Below are positions 23,501 to 35,109 of a stretch of 64,000 nt of DNA, piece after piece. The notes beneath the pieces are model-generated. The model saw only the letters and a list, made by a program, of their open reading frames with translations, ran no database searches and was not told where the DNA came from. Source of the DNA: Beroe forskalii (Eukaryota > Ctenophora > Nuda > Beroida > Beroidae). A program made the translations under genes and the position numbers. Location of the stretch: contig WFMF01000027.1 of the NCBI GenBank assembly GCA_011033025.1, forward strand, positions 310,001 through 374,000, in the 5' to 3' direction. Positions within the stretch are counted from its first letter, which is position 1, and every line of letters starts with the position of its first letter.

Positions 23501-26500
23501 TTTACAAAATAAAGTGTATTTGTCATGACACGCCTATACTTTTTACTGCATTTCTACATGTGACACGCACACAAACAAGATGTTGGCGACCTACAATGAC
23601 GTCAGCACCTTGCTTTAGCATGGAGCGTTGATGAGGTCACACTGTCTACTTTGTGTGCGCGGCTTATAATAGAAACCGGACATGTGACGGTAGTTTTTTC
23701 ATAAAAATATCCGCTGAATCTTTGTTTGAGTTGCCCTTAAATGCCTCATGGAACACGTATCAATTGTTTAAGCGTTCAATGATGAAAGTCTTTAATGTGC
23801 TATTCATTTGAAGGTAGGTACCTCATCCTTTAATGCATACTCAACGTTCAGTATAGGCGTCTCTAATAAAACCAAACTCCGAAAGCAACCAGATGGCGGC
23901 AGGTCATTTCTGCAATGTATCGAGTAGTCTGTCGCCGCCGCGCAACAATAGTACAAGAGTTTTCATAGAAATTGCTGAATTGTACCACGCCTAACCATTA
24001 TGAATCTTATCATTAAAAATCCCTCATTTTCGAAAAAGGGCCCAGCGGGTTTAATTTTATGTGTTTTGAAATACTCTCATTCCTCCCCTAACATCTATTT
24101 ACCCATCACACGGAGAGGTATGCCCTATAACGAGCTCTAAACTCCAGGATCTTCCCTCTCCCCCCCTCCCTCCGTCGTAGAGGTCGGCCGGAACAGACCC
24201 CACCTTTCAGGCACCAGCAGCCGAGTCAGAACTCCCCGCCTTCGCAGATACTGATCCACTTCACCACACCCCCCTCCGCCCTTCAGGTGAGATACAGAGG
24301 ACCACGGATGCCTTCCCCTAGGTGAGATACACTTCACCACTCCCTCCCCCGCCCTTTCAGGTGAGATACATAATCACTTTCACCACACCCTCCCCTGCCC
24401 TTCAGGTGAGATACGCGCGTCTTCATCGCTCCCCACCCTTCAGGTACGAGGATACGCTTCACCATCCTCCCCTGATTCTTCGTGAGAATATGAAACCACC
24501 CCCTCCCCACCTTCAGATAAGATGCACTAACACACCCCTTTGATTTTATGAGATACAGATACCACACCCCCTTCCCCCCGCCCTTCAGGTGAGATACGTG
24601 CCTACCACTTCTGGTTGCCCTTCAGGTGAGATACACTTCACCACACCCCTCCCCGTCCTTTTAGGTGATTTCTTCACTTCCTACCACCCCTACCCCTACC
24701 CTTCGGTGATTTTTGCACTTCACCAAACAACACCGAGCATGCCTTTGATAAAAAGGTCACCAATTGAAACCACAATTTGTGTCAAACACTTCGAACTTCG
24801 TTCATTGATGCAATATATTGCGTATAACTGAGCCTGTTTGCCCTTCAGGTGTCCAGAAAAACTTTACCATACCCCTTAAAGTCCCGCCCTTCAGGTGACC
24901 CAGAATTAGTTCACCACTCCGCCATTCCCTTATCATGATGAAATGATATCTTTTAGATTACCTATTGCTTGACCCACACCTTCAGATGGCTTCACCACAT
25001 ACTTTTGTCTTGATTGAAATGACCTTCACCACACACCAAAGGCAAGTTGGGTCCCATTCCCTTCAGGTGATTAACTAATTCAGTGGCCTCCTTTCTAACC
25101 AGGGATAAAGAAACCTTATTCCTCAGGTAGCTCAATCGTCACCCTCCCCAAAAATTGATGCTGACTGCTCCCTACAAACTTCACCATTCCCTTTCTGTCC
25201 ATCATTCAATATTACGTCAATTTATTGCCCACCTTTCAGATGATTTTATACCTGTCCACACCCCCGCAACACTGGACTTCAGGGAACTACAGATGAATAA
25301 ACCCTCCTTCCCAGGACCAGGACGAGATACTATCCACCACCTCCCCCGCCGATCAGGTTTGTGACCTTCACCTGGGGGGATAGCCCTGAATTGTTGGAAA
25401 TGAGAAAGGGATGAGGAACAGGACATCTAGAATACGCCTTTCTTGTTCAACTATTCACCACACCCCTCCCCCACCCGTGAGGTCGTCATACATTGCTATC
25501 ACCCTTTAATGCCCTTCAGGTGAAACACTTTCACCATACGTCTCCCCGAACCTTATATCAGTGTTCTTTCGCTAAAACCAAACCCTTTACACTGTTAACA
25601 GGGGAATTCGAACTGCAGTTTGCGCGTCTTTTCCCTCGCGCAAATAAGCAGTTCGAACTGTGAGATATAGAGCTTATCAATAAAACGTCAATCCACCACA
25701 GGCATACCGAGGTTCAAGTCGTACGCCTTATTGGTATGGCTCCAATAGGTGAGAACACCCTTCACCTCCCCCAGGTCCCGCCTTTTCAAGGGTGAAATAC
25801 AGACCCGACTGTACCATGTCCTGAGCCCCTTCGCGGTGAGGAGTCAGGCACAGCCCCATACCCCGCCTCCCATCCAAGGTAAGAGGAACACGGATGACAA
25901 CCTACCCCGCCCATCGTTGTGATTGATACACATTTTACAGTGCCATTCCCTAATTTCGGGTGATTTTCAGTCAAATTACACCACGCATCGATCGATGCAT
26001 GCATTCAGGTAAGATATTGACTTCACCACACCCCCCCCACGCCAAAATATGAAAGCAGAAGAGTTGCAAAATATTCCCCTCCTATAGAGTGAGCTGTATT
26101 ACAAACAACCTTTTTGATTTATGAATAAGATATTATTCTGAAATTTTCCATGATTTTCAAGCTTTTTTGAGTTGCTGTTTACCCCGCCCTTTGTATTTGT
26201 CATGACACGCCTATACTTTTACCACATTTCTAGATGTGACACGCAATAAACAAGATGTTGGCCTGCCTACAATGACGTCCAGATACGCTTTTAGTACCCT
26301 CCCCGTTGATGAGGTCACACTGTCTACTTTGTGTGCCCTCCCCTGCCCTTCATGTGAGATACACTTTTCATAAAAATATCCACTTCATGTGACGCTTTGT
26401 TTGCGTAGGAGCGGCCCTTTAAATGCCCGTGGAACACGTGTATAAGTGCCTTCGGAGATAAGTCTACGATGAAAAGTCACTACTCCGCCATTCATTTGAA

Positions 26501-29500
26501 GGTAGAAATAATATCCTTTTAATGCATAATTTACAACAACCACCCCCCCCCACCTTTCGAGGTAATTTCGGCGATGGTGACACCCCCCCCGCCTTTCATT
26601 CATTCCACTGCAACACCCCTCCCCGCCTTTCAGGTGAACAATACACTACACCACCCCCATAAAATAATAGTACAAGCTGAGATACACTTCACCACTATAC
26701 TTTTGCATGAATCTATATCATTCTTCAATACTCAAATCATTTTCGAAAAAAATGGAGACATTTATTACTTAATTTTATGTGTTTTGATCACTCTGCATTC
26801 CGTAAAGCTGACAATTATTTACCACACCCCCCCAATATCATTCCTCACCACCCCCCCCCGCCTTAGGTAACGAGCTCACCACTCCCCCCCACCCCCTCAA
26901 GTGAGAAGTGCCACTGCCCTCCCCGGCGTTCGGAACAGCGCGACCACCCCCACCCCCCCCCATTTCCAGTGAAACTTCACCACACCCCTCCCCTTCCCTT
27001 CAGGTGAGATACCACCACTACCCCTCCCCGCCCTTCAGGTGAGATACACTTCACCACTCCCCCTCCCCCTCCCTTCAGGTGAGATACACTTCACCACCCC
27101 CCCCCCCGCCCTTCAGGTGAGATACACTTCACCACACCCCCCTCCGCCCTTCAGGTGAGATACACTTCACCACACCCCCTCCCCCGCCCTTCAGGTGAGA
27201 TACACTTCACCACACCCCCTCCCCCACCCTTCAGGTGAGATACACTTCACCACACCCCCTCCCCCACCCTTCAGGTGAGATACACTTCACCACACCCCCT
27301 CCCCGCCCTTCAGGTGAGATACACTTCACCACACCCCCTCCCCCGCCCTTCAGGTGAGATACACTTCACCACACCCCCTCCCCTGCCCTTCAGGTGAGAT
27401 ACACTTCACCACACCCCCTCCCCCTTTCAGGTGAGATACACTTCACCACTCCCCCCGCCCTTCAGGTGAGATACACTTCACCCTTCAGGTGAGGTGAGAT
27501 ACACTTCACCACACCCCTCCCCCGCCCTTCAGGTGAGATACACTTCACCACACCCCCTCCCCACCCTTCAGGTGAGATACACCCCACCACACCCCTCCCC
27601 TGCCCTTCAGGGTGAGATCACCACTTCCCCCTCCCCGCCCTTCAGGTGAGATACCTCCCACCACCCCCCCCACCTTCAGGTGATACCCTTCACCACACCC
27701 CCTCCCCCGCCCTTCAGGTGAGATACACTTCACCACACCCCCTCCCCCTTTCAGGTGAGATACACTTCACCACTCCCCCTCCCCCGCCCTTCAGGTGAGA
27801 TACACTTCACCACACCCCCTCCCCCGCCCTTCAGGTGAGATACACTTCACCACACCCCTCCCCTGCCTTTCAGGTGAGATACACTTCACCACTCCCCCCC
27901 CCCCCCCTTTCAGGTGAGATACACTTCACCACACCCCTCCCCCGCCCTTCAGGTGAGATACACTTCACCACACCCCCTCCCCCGCCCTTCAGGTGAGATA
28001 CACTTCACCACACCCCCTCCCCCGCCCTTCAGGTGAGATACACTTCACCACCCCTCCCCCGCCCTTCAGGTGAGATACACTTCACCACCCCTCCCCGCCC
28101 TTCAGGTGAGATACACTTCACCCTCCCCTCCCGCCTTTCAGGTGAGATACACTTCACCACTCCCCCTCCCCCGCCTTTCAGGTGAGATACACTTCACCAC
28201 TCCCCCTCCCCTGCCTTTCAGGTGAGATACACTTCACCACACCCCCTCCCCGCCCTTCAGGTGAGATACACTTCACCACCCCCTCCCCACCCTTCAGGTG
28301 AGATACACTTCACCACACCCCCTCCCCGCCCTTCAGGTGAGATACACTTCACCACCCCTCCCCGCCCTTCAGGTGAGATACACTTCACCACCCCCTCCCC
28401 CGCCCTTCAGGTGAGATACACTTCACCACACCCCCTCCCCGCCTTCAGGTGAGATACACTTCACCACACCCCTCCCCCCGCCTTCAGGTGAGACTCACCA
28501 CACCCCCTCCCGCCCCCCAGGTGAGATACACTTCACCACCCCCTCCCCGCCCTTCAGGTGAGACACTACCACTTCCCACACTTTCAGGTGACCACTCCCC
28601 CCTCCTCCGCCCTTCAGGTGAGATACACTTCACCACTCCCTCTCCCCCACCTTTCAGGTGAGATACACTTCACCACTCCCCCTCCCTTCAGGTGAGATAC
28701 ACTTCACCACACCCCTCCCCCACCCTTCAGGTGAGATACACTTCACCACACCCCCTCCCCCGCCTTTCAGGTGAGATACACTTCACCACTCCCCCTCCCC
28801 CGCCCTTCAGGTGAGATACACTTCACCACACCCCCTCCCCCACCCTTCAGGTGAGATACACTTCACCACACCCCCTCCCCGCCCTTCAGGTGAGATACAC
28901 TTCACCACACCCCCCCCACCCCTTCAGGTGAGATACACTTCACCACACCCCTCCCCACCCTTCAGGTGAGATACACTTCACCACACCCCCTCCCCCGCCC
29001 TTCATGTGAGATACACTTCACCACACCCCCCCCCGCCCTTCAGGTGAGATACACTTCACCACTCCCCCTCCCCCGCCCTTCAGGTGAGATACACTTCACC
29101 ACACCCCCTCCCCCGCCCTTCAGGTGAGATACACTTCACCACACCCCTCCCCCGCCTTTCAGGTGAGATACACTTCACCACACCCCCCCCCGCCCTTCAG
29201 GTGAGATACACTTCACCACCCCTCCCCGCCTTTCAGGTGAGATACACTTCACCACACCCCCCCCCCGCCCTTTCAGGTGAGATACACTTCACCACTCCCC
29301 CTCCCCACCTTTCAGGTGAGATACACTTCACCACCCCCCTCCCCACCCTTCAGGTGAGACACCCCTCCCCCTTCACCACACCCCCACACCCCTCCCCCAC
29401 CTTTCAGGTGAGATACCTTCACCACCACCCCTCCCCCCGCCCTTCAGGTGAGATACACTTCACCACACCCCCTCCCCCGCCTTCAGATGATATACACTTC

Positions 29501-30608
29501 ACCACACCCCCTCCCCCGCCCTTCAGGTGAGATACACTTCACCACACCCCTCCCCGCCCTTCAGGTGAGATACACTTCACCACCCCCTCCCCCCCTTTCA
29601 GGTGAGATACACTTCACCACCACCCCCTCCCCCGCCCTTCAGGTGAGATACACTTCACCACACCCCCTCCCCATCCTTCAGGTGAGATACACTTCACCAC
29701 TCCCCCTCCCCCACCTTTCAGGTGAGATACACTTCACCACACCCCCTCCCCCGCCCTTCAGGTGAGATACACTTCACCACCCCCTCCCCCGCCCTTCAGG
29801 TGAGATACACTTCACCACACCCCCTCCCCCACCCTTCAGGTGAGATACACTTCACCACACCCCCTCCCCCGCCTTTCAGGTGAGATACACTTCACCACCC
29901 CTCCCCCGCCTTTCAGGTGAGATACACTTCACCACACCCCCTCCCCCACCTTTCAGGTGAGATACACTTCACCACCACTTTCACCCCCTCCCCACCCTTC
30001 AGGTGAGATACACTTCACCACTCCCCTCCCCCGCCTTTCAGGTGAGATACACTTCACCACACCCCCTCCCCGCCTTTCAGGTTAGATACACTTCACCACC
30101 CCCCCTCCCCCGCCCTTCAGGTGAGATACACTTCACCACTCCCCCTCCCCTTCCCTTCAGGTAAGATACACTTCACCCTCCCCCTCCCCCGCCCTTCAGA
30201 TGAGATACACTTCACCACACCCCCTCCCCCGCCTTTCAGGTGAGATACACTTCACCACGCCCCTCAAATCAGTGTTTTCCAAAATATGACGGGTGAATTT
30301 CTAATCGGGATCCAACGTGTATTGTGTAAGTGTGTAATAAAATTCTCCGGCGTTGCCCAATCACCTCACTTACCCCTAACACCTCTCACTAACCCCTTGC
30401 ACCTTTTTTTAGCTGCTACGACAGTTCGTTCCTGCCGCCCAACTACGTGGGGTTCAGCCCCTACCCCTCCTCCCTTCCCATGGGGGGCCCTGTGGACTGC
30501 AAGCCCCCCGTGGGGCAGCCCAACTCCACCACCGCTCTGCTCTACTCGGACTGCAAGCCCCCCGGCTCCTACAGCCCCGGCATCAACATGCCTCCCCACT
30601 GCGTGTGA
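20554..30608 (+). CDS. Single-C2H2 zinc-finger protein, five exons, giant repeat in last intron
   Basis: Exons 20554-20838, 22497-22656, 23039-23169, 24287-24321 and 30413-30608 join in frame (phases 0, 1, 0, 2) to 268 residues ending PPHCV. Residues 1-95 are an unrecognised helical-looking domain (YLGWSEEEYERGYKI near its end); 96-148 are charged (LNMLEELERRDEEQDQHLEY). Residues 155-161 (RKRSRKK) are a likely nuclear signal. Residues 168-190 form one C2H2 finger (C-X4-C-X12-H-X3-H). Exon 4 is a 35-nt microexon (VRYRGPRMPSP), and 204-268 are a Pro/Ser/Tyr/Gly-rich tail (CYDSSFLPPNYVGFSPYPSS) like an activation region. I infer a DNA-binding regulator; the family is not recognised. Exon 4 is the least certain: it was found because it alone restores phase between exon 3 and the final exon. 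The ATG is the first in frame after the CACGTG-rich promoter. Confidence 0.65.
24240..30260 (+). repeat. 40-bp minisatellite of fused acceptor-donor splice sites
   Basis: Head-to-tail units of about 40 bases (38-41) with consensus parts CACTTCACCACACCCCCTCC, CCCGCCCTTCAG and GTGAGATA. The uninterrupted part, about 26970-30260, holds roughly 80 units; looser units occur at 24240-24720, and the interval between is a chimera. On the gene strand each unit has TTCAC about 25 bases before CAG, a pyrimidine tract, CAG, and directly after it GTGAGA. The array fills most of the last intron of the zinc-finger gene and starts at its microexon. The MRYTSPHPLP-type open frames are by-products. The strand is C-rich one way and G-rich the other. 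Confidence 0.95.
24721..26965. other. Chimera of the minisatellite and a second copy of 21755-24250
   Basis: Short blocks (5-40 bases) of the unique sequence at 21755-24250 reappear here in the same order, alternating with pieces of the 40-bp unit. Matches include CAATATATTGCGTATAACTG (21867 and 24810), ACTTTTGTCTTGATTGAAAT (22125 and 25002), AGGGATGAGGAACAGGAC (22623 and 25408), TTCGAACTGCAGTTTGCGCG (22855 and 25607) and TAACGAGCTC (24127 and 26867). Copies of exons 2 and 3 are thereby scrambled and not usable. The pattern fits a consensus built from reads of two different sequences, or a real duplication that was badly polished. Confidence 0.85.
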
Positions 30609-33600
30609 AGGGGTGGTGTGATGTCATAGTGTGACGTCATCGTATTATATAACACATGAGAGAGGATGGAGCAGGAAGTCGCAGCGATTGGCAAGATGCC
30701 AGCGATGGAAAGATGCTGATCCTAGGATTTAAAGTTATCTAGGTGTTTACAATATAGTGGGTTGTGCGCCCGTGAAAATCACGGCCAAATGGTTCAATTA
30801 AAGAACAAAATTCAATTGAACGGACCTACCATTTCAAGCAAGTTATCACGGCATTGTTACCAGTGAACAATTCCATTTGTACACCACCCTTTATCAGCGG
30901 AAGTGATAACTAATTTGCTGCAATCTGTTAATTAATTATTATCCGAGTTGAGTTTTCGTCCATTAAATTCAGAATTATTCCGTCCTATGGATTATTGGAC
31001 ATGAACACTGGAAAATGGACGGGCCTTGCCACGGCCCTGCTGGAGTGCTGGATGCCCAAAATCACTGAAATAATCCTCAAATTTCTATCTCAGAATAAGC
31101 TTTTTGTAAGGTTATTTTCTTCATTTATAGAATTTTAGAGAATTATTCGCTGATTTATGAGAGACCGTTATGTACACAGCAGGAATAGAGGACAGATCAG
31201 CCTCAAATAGTTCGTGAAACTTGATAGTCTGTTTCCAAGACGAACTCGGTGTCTTAATTCTATTAGCATTCGCGGATTTTAAGAAATCATTTACTCATTT
31301 TACTGGTAGAGTAAAATGAGATGACCTTCGAATGGTTGAGAATTTATGCTAACCTGGTTTGCATATCTGATTATTTTAACTGCAGATGAGAGAAATGAGC
31401 ATAATACTATAATATTTATCATCAATTCTTAGGCACCTGATCATAAGTGGTTACAATATTGGAGGAACCATAGATTCATCAATTAAATATAAAACACTTA
31501 GTTTTTTGGGTGACAAACTTTTTGAAATCTTAGACCAAAGTTTCTTATTTTTGCACAAGCTTCTGGTTTTCTGGACCAATGAGAATAAATGAGAACTATA
31601 GTCTCTCAGTTTCAACAGCAATTTCTGTTTTGTGTTTATGTATCTGACATGCTATTTTAATAAACTAAAAATCATGAAAGAGTCATTTTGTTAAGTTCAT
31701 ATCAATTATTCCATGTTGAGTGTAATAGAAGTCTAGTAGATTAATAGAAGTACTAAATTAGTATCAGTGTGTGAACAAGGTACTCCGAACGTATTGAAAC
31801 GTTACTAATGTAATTGTTGTTTGATATTTCGCTATGAAATTTCTAACTTCTTACTTTGCCGTCTTATTCGCCTTCAAATCAGCTAAGTATCAGAATGTTC
31901 ATAGTCAAAAAGTGGGGTCTGGGGTGCAGCCCCCAGAGGCCAGACGTTTATGTAGAAAGAACTTCTGTTGCGATAGGGTTTTTTAAAATAGAATTCAAAA
32001 TTAATGGCTTAAATTTCTTAATTTCTTAGTACGTTTCAAATAGTCGATTTCTGGCAGATGAGCAATTGGCAATCTGAATCAGCGCAAAATCAACAACCGA
32101 CCATTTATGGTGCAACAAATGACCTCAAGGTAAGACAATTCACCCCAAGGTACGAACATTTACCTCAAAGTACGAAAATTCATCCCAAGCTACGACAGTT
32201 TACCTCAAGGTGCGACATTTCACATTTCACCTCACAAACCTAATTTCACCAGAAGTTGCGATAGATGACCACAACATAGTATGACCTTGGTACGACCTCT
32301 GATCGATATAACTGGGAAGGAAGGTCTTAATGGGACCACAGGATTTATTAACGTCATCTACCATAGAATAATTTTTTGAAGTTCCTCAAAAACTCACATT
32401 TACTCAGTTGATTACAGTTGATTACAGTGCAAACAATGTGTGATACATATTACCCTATTTAGCCCCATTCACACACTCATTACAATTGCATGAGTACATT
32501 GCACTAATGTTAGAGATTGATGCTCTGCAGTGACCATTCAATTATTATGATGTTGTACCTACTCTACGCTCCTCTCTTGAGTTCTACTTGAGCAACTTCA
32601 GTTTCACAAGCGCACTAGCTACGCCTTCCCGATGATCCTTCGAATTGAGGACTAAAAATGGTGATATTTCTCCCAAAAATAAAAAGGATTTGGTAGCGCT
32701 GGAACATTTCCTGTGACCGGGAAGACTTTTCTGACTGGAAAGATATCCTTTGTCTGGGAAAGTGTATGTTAGAAAATTGGAATCCTTATAATTGTATAAT
32801 TGTTAACATCTCCACGGATTCATGCATCTTACTTTCTGCTTTCGAAAAATTCATATTTTTGGAAAATTTGCCGATTAAATTCCCGGTAGTCTTGACTACC
32901 CAAAACTACATGTGGTTAATGACATGACATGTACATGAGTAAACGACGTGATATGAGTGGCGCTAATGTTACTGGGATTCATGCTCTGCTGTGACCACGG
33001 TAAGGCAAGGGGAAATAAAGTAATATGCTGCATTGGAATATGATGTTGTACCTACTCTAATTTCCTCTACTGTGTTCTACTTATGAAATTTCGATTTTGA
33101 GGAGAAATGTCGCGGCTTGTGGTCAATTGTCTTACCAAGTGAATTGCTGTTGTGTGAAGTGAATCCTCGTATCCTCGCATGTCCGAGGGTAAAAGTCGCC
33201 CTTTCATTTTCAATGATTTTATATTAAGATGCCAGATGTTTGAATTTTTGGACCTCAATTGTCGTACTCTTGAAAACAAATTTCTTGCAATTCCATAATA
33301 TTATGTGTCCGACTACCTTACGAAATAAATTTACATGGAACAATAATTCCAGGGATCGAAATTTTGGGGTTAAATAATTTTGGGATATTTTTCGGAATAT
33401 CACGCATGTTAACGTAATACGTATGATTATGACGTCATTTAAAGTTTTCTGGGGAATGAAAATATGGGGACTTTTAACGAAAAATCCCCAAATTTCGTAC
33501 CTTTTAAATTTGTCTCGTAAGGTATGTCTCTTGCAATCTCACGTCACAACATATTTTATTAGTGTAGTTTTACGATGAGTAATAATGTCGAGCTCCGAAG

Positions 33601-33697
33601 GTGCGAGTCATCTTACGAAGTATAATAACGTAATGCAACCAGTATTATTTTGATAAAATTTGTTCCGAATATTTTTTCCGAAAAAAACTGGTTTTAA

Positions 33698-33885
33698 GGG
33701 ATCGTTCACATATTACGTAATCAATTTTTGCCCGATTTTAACTCCCCCTTCCCCTCGTAATCAAGTTTACTGAAGAGTGAAGTTTTATTTGTTACAATAA
33801 CCAATATTTGTTACATGATAACATGTAACGTAATCATTCAGAACCCCCTCCCCCTATAGATGATTACGTAATATACAATGATCCC
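33698..33885. mobile_element. 188-bp MITE with TAA target duplication
   Basis: Ends are inverted: GGGATCGTTCACATATTACG at the left, and ACGTAATATACAATGATCCC at the right. TAA flanks both sides (33695 and 33886). A 3-bp TAA duplication with such termini fits the PIF/Harbinger group. The same element is at about 60077-60258 in duplication copy B, so it predates the duplication. Partial relatives flank 37618-38154. Confidence 0.65.
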
Positions 33886-34526
33886 TAAACAGCTTTGCAA
33901 CTATATCTCTATACGTCCTTGCAAGCAGTTGTAGTGTCAAGTAATTAACCCTCATCCGGTAATGGTGGTCCTCATTGAGTTTTGTGAACGGGCAGAACAA
34001 TTACACCTGAGATATACCCCGTGTATAATAGGCACTGAAGTTAATGTCGTTTATCCACGTTTTATTATTGAAGTGTGATTCTGTTAAGTTTAGGATTTTC
34101 CTCCGCTTGTTTCAATCCTTGAAATAGAAAATCGCGTTGCTGTAATTTCCTTACGTTTGCCATATATACCATACACATTTATAGATTTATTTTATATCAG
34201 TGCGCTGACAAGTGCCTCATACAGTGCAAGCCAGGGCTCTTCAGCAGCTGTCAATAGATCCGTATAGTCTTATGAGTCACGAAGTCTGTTTGGAATTATG
34301 CATATTTTAACGACGTAGGTATTAGGTGTCAACTGTCAAGTTTTTCTTCAACAACGTCAATTGACATGGCTTTAGTGTGTATATTATTTGAGTTTTAAGG
34401 CACCGACGGCTGGTAATTTATGATAGTTTAGTGATAACACGAATTTTGCAACTTTTCGAAGTTTAAATTATCATTTCTATCGATATTTGCTAGTCAAGAG
34501 CTTTCGGTAGTACTGACTACTGACAT

Positions 34527-34763
34527 ATGTTAGTGTTCAGGCAGATTGGCAACCGATCGGCGCCGAGTAAGAGGATGATGTTTGACAGGATTTTTTACTT
34601 TACGCAAGTGGATAAGGATGGTAGCATTTATATAGTGTTAGAGTTAGACGTGGAAACTCTGGTATCTGATATCCTGAAAATGGCTAAAAACCCAGCAACT
34701 CGACTCCCCCGACCCGCAATGTTGGAAAAATTCCACCGAGAAATTTTTGGTGCAATCAAATAG
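34527..34763 (+). CDS. Small open frame shared by both duplication copies
   Basis: 78 codons including DRIFYFTQVDKDGS, a glutamate/leucine-rich stretch and KNPATRLPRP. Copy B (60950-61177) keeps most of this frame (DRIFYFTQVDKSGS, LETLESDIL, KNPATRLPR) but shifts frame before FHREIF, which continues in the next frame at 61137. Conservation of the frame suggests it was once coding, perhaps an element-derived exon, but neutral similarity after recent duplication is equally possible. Function unknown. Confidence 0.3.
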   Translation: MLVFRQIGNRSAPSKRMMFDRIFYFTQVDKDGSIYIVLELDVETLVSDILKMAKNPATRLPRPAMLEKFHREIFGAIK

Positions 34764-35109
34764 AACTGCAGCGGTCTGGTGGAGTGCCAGCCATTCAGCC
34801 AAGGAATCGTCATGATTCCACGGAAAAAGTCCAGTGCGGACTTTTATAAGTTCCGAAAAACTTCCACCACGGAGTATTAGTCCGCCAGTAGACTCCTCTC
34901 GTTGACTCCACAGGCGGATTTAGATTCGCTGGCGGAGTCCACGGGCGGAATTTTCAGTTCACCAAAATAAGTCCAACAGCGGACTTAGCTTCTCACGCCG
35001 AGTAATCTGGCGGAATTTTTGCGAGGCGGAGGACTCTTCAAAATATGCAGCGAATTTTTTGTTGGAACCCACCAGTGGACTCTGGTGTACACTGACGCGT
35101 GTCAGAGTA

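Noticed and set aside
24181..24286. Exon with HQQPSQNSPPSQ-like peptide just before the microexon
   Set aside because: It is open, but its length (106 or 76 nt) cannot restore phase to the last exon, whereas the 35-nt microexon alone can.
28222..29765. Long open frames reading MRYTSPHPLPRPSGEIHFTT
   Set aside because: Translations of the 40-bp minisatellite, which is intronic; the frames change with every 1-base length difference between units.
24245..30260. CRISPR-like array
   Set aside because: Units are contiguous with no unique spacers, the host is an animal genome and no cas genes are present.
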